DNA of 64,000 bases from Callaeas wilsoni. Its lineage: Eukaryota; Chordata; Aves; Passeriformes; Callaeidae. The notes beneath the pieces are model-generated. The model saw nothing but the letters and a program-made list of their open reading frames with translations, was not told the DNA's origin and did no database searches. Numbering within the stretch: the stretch's first letter is position 1; every line of letters begins with the position of its first letter. A program made the translations under genes and the position numbers. The stretch lies in NCBI GenBank assembly GCA_013398955.1, contig VWPU01008361.1, positions 124,001-188,000 of the forward strand. The letters run 5' to 3'. Positions 63,901 through 64,000 of the stretch are shown here, piece after piece.

Positions 63901-64000
63901 CCATGTTTAGGTTCCCACTAGCTTTGTGGGAATGCTGATAACACTAGGAAAGATAGCGTGAGCTTGCCTTTCCCCAGCTGCATTCCTACCTGAAGCATGG
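60934..64000. other. Non-coding stretch, no gene seen
   Basis: Unique AT-rich DNA to the end of the window. No gene, known repeat or compositional anomaly recognised. Confidence 0.6.

Noticed and set aside
1..64000. Multi-gene system, CRISPR array, bacterial operon, or integrated virus
   Set aside because: No direct-repeat/spacer pattern, no dense long open frames, no viral genes. The repeat content is that of a bird chromosome.

Overview
The window looks like nuclear DNA from a bird, most likely a passerine. Four signs point this way. It holds eight CR1 (chicken repeat 1) LINE fragments, several ending in the CR1 3' signature of tandem ATTCTATG-like octamers. It holds one tRNA-Ile-derived SINE with a CR1-like tail, matching what is known as TguSINE1, a family described from passerines. 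There is no L1/Alu-type element. The DNA is AT-rich and CpG-poor by eye, with scattered ancient amniote repeats. The passerine call rests mainly on the single SINE and is an inference.

I found no protein-coding gene, rRNA gene or functional tRNA gene. The longest open frames (153 codons at most, 4603..5064) have no recognisable domain, no convincing splice context and a length expected by chance in 64 kb. The only recognisable protein-coding sequence is the decayed reverse transcriptase/ORF2 of CR1 copies. I read the window as a gene desert or the inside of a very long intron.

Layout. 1-10 kb: unique AT-rich DNA with a short CR1 tail (2704), a local CpG cluster (about 1700-1910), a homeobox-site-rich stretch (about 6470-6660) and an ancient amniote repeat (9248). 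10-16 kb: a possible LTR fragment (about 10560), a GT-rich run, the SINE (10931, minus strand), an internally deleted CR1 (13102) and an MIR/L2-like fossil (15220). 16-30 kb: mostly unique, with a possible 32-nt exon-like segment (17359), a tRNA-headed SINE fossil (22536), a very short CR1 tail (25984) and two strong conserved-element candidates (24740-24900, 25440-25700). 30.4-30.8 kb: a strongly decayed tandem array of about 100-bp units. 35-39 kb: two large CR1 copies in opposite orientations, the second carrying reverse transcriptase remains. 44.5 kb: a long oligo-T tract. 49.4 kb: an exact-period 90-bp tandem duplication. 50-61 kb: three more CR1 fragments, an MIR-like fossil (54370) and simple repeats. 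61-64 kb: unique DNA.

Nothing here forms an operon, defence system, or other multi-gene system. The most informative signals are the SINE with its LINE partner tail, the internally deleted CR1 copies, the two tandem-duplication structures, and several candidate regulatory elements that need cross-species alignment. All family assignments come from recognising consensus patterns by eye, with no database search.
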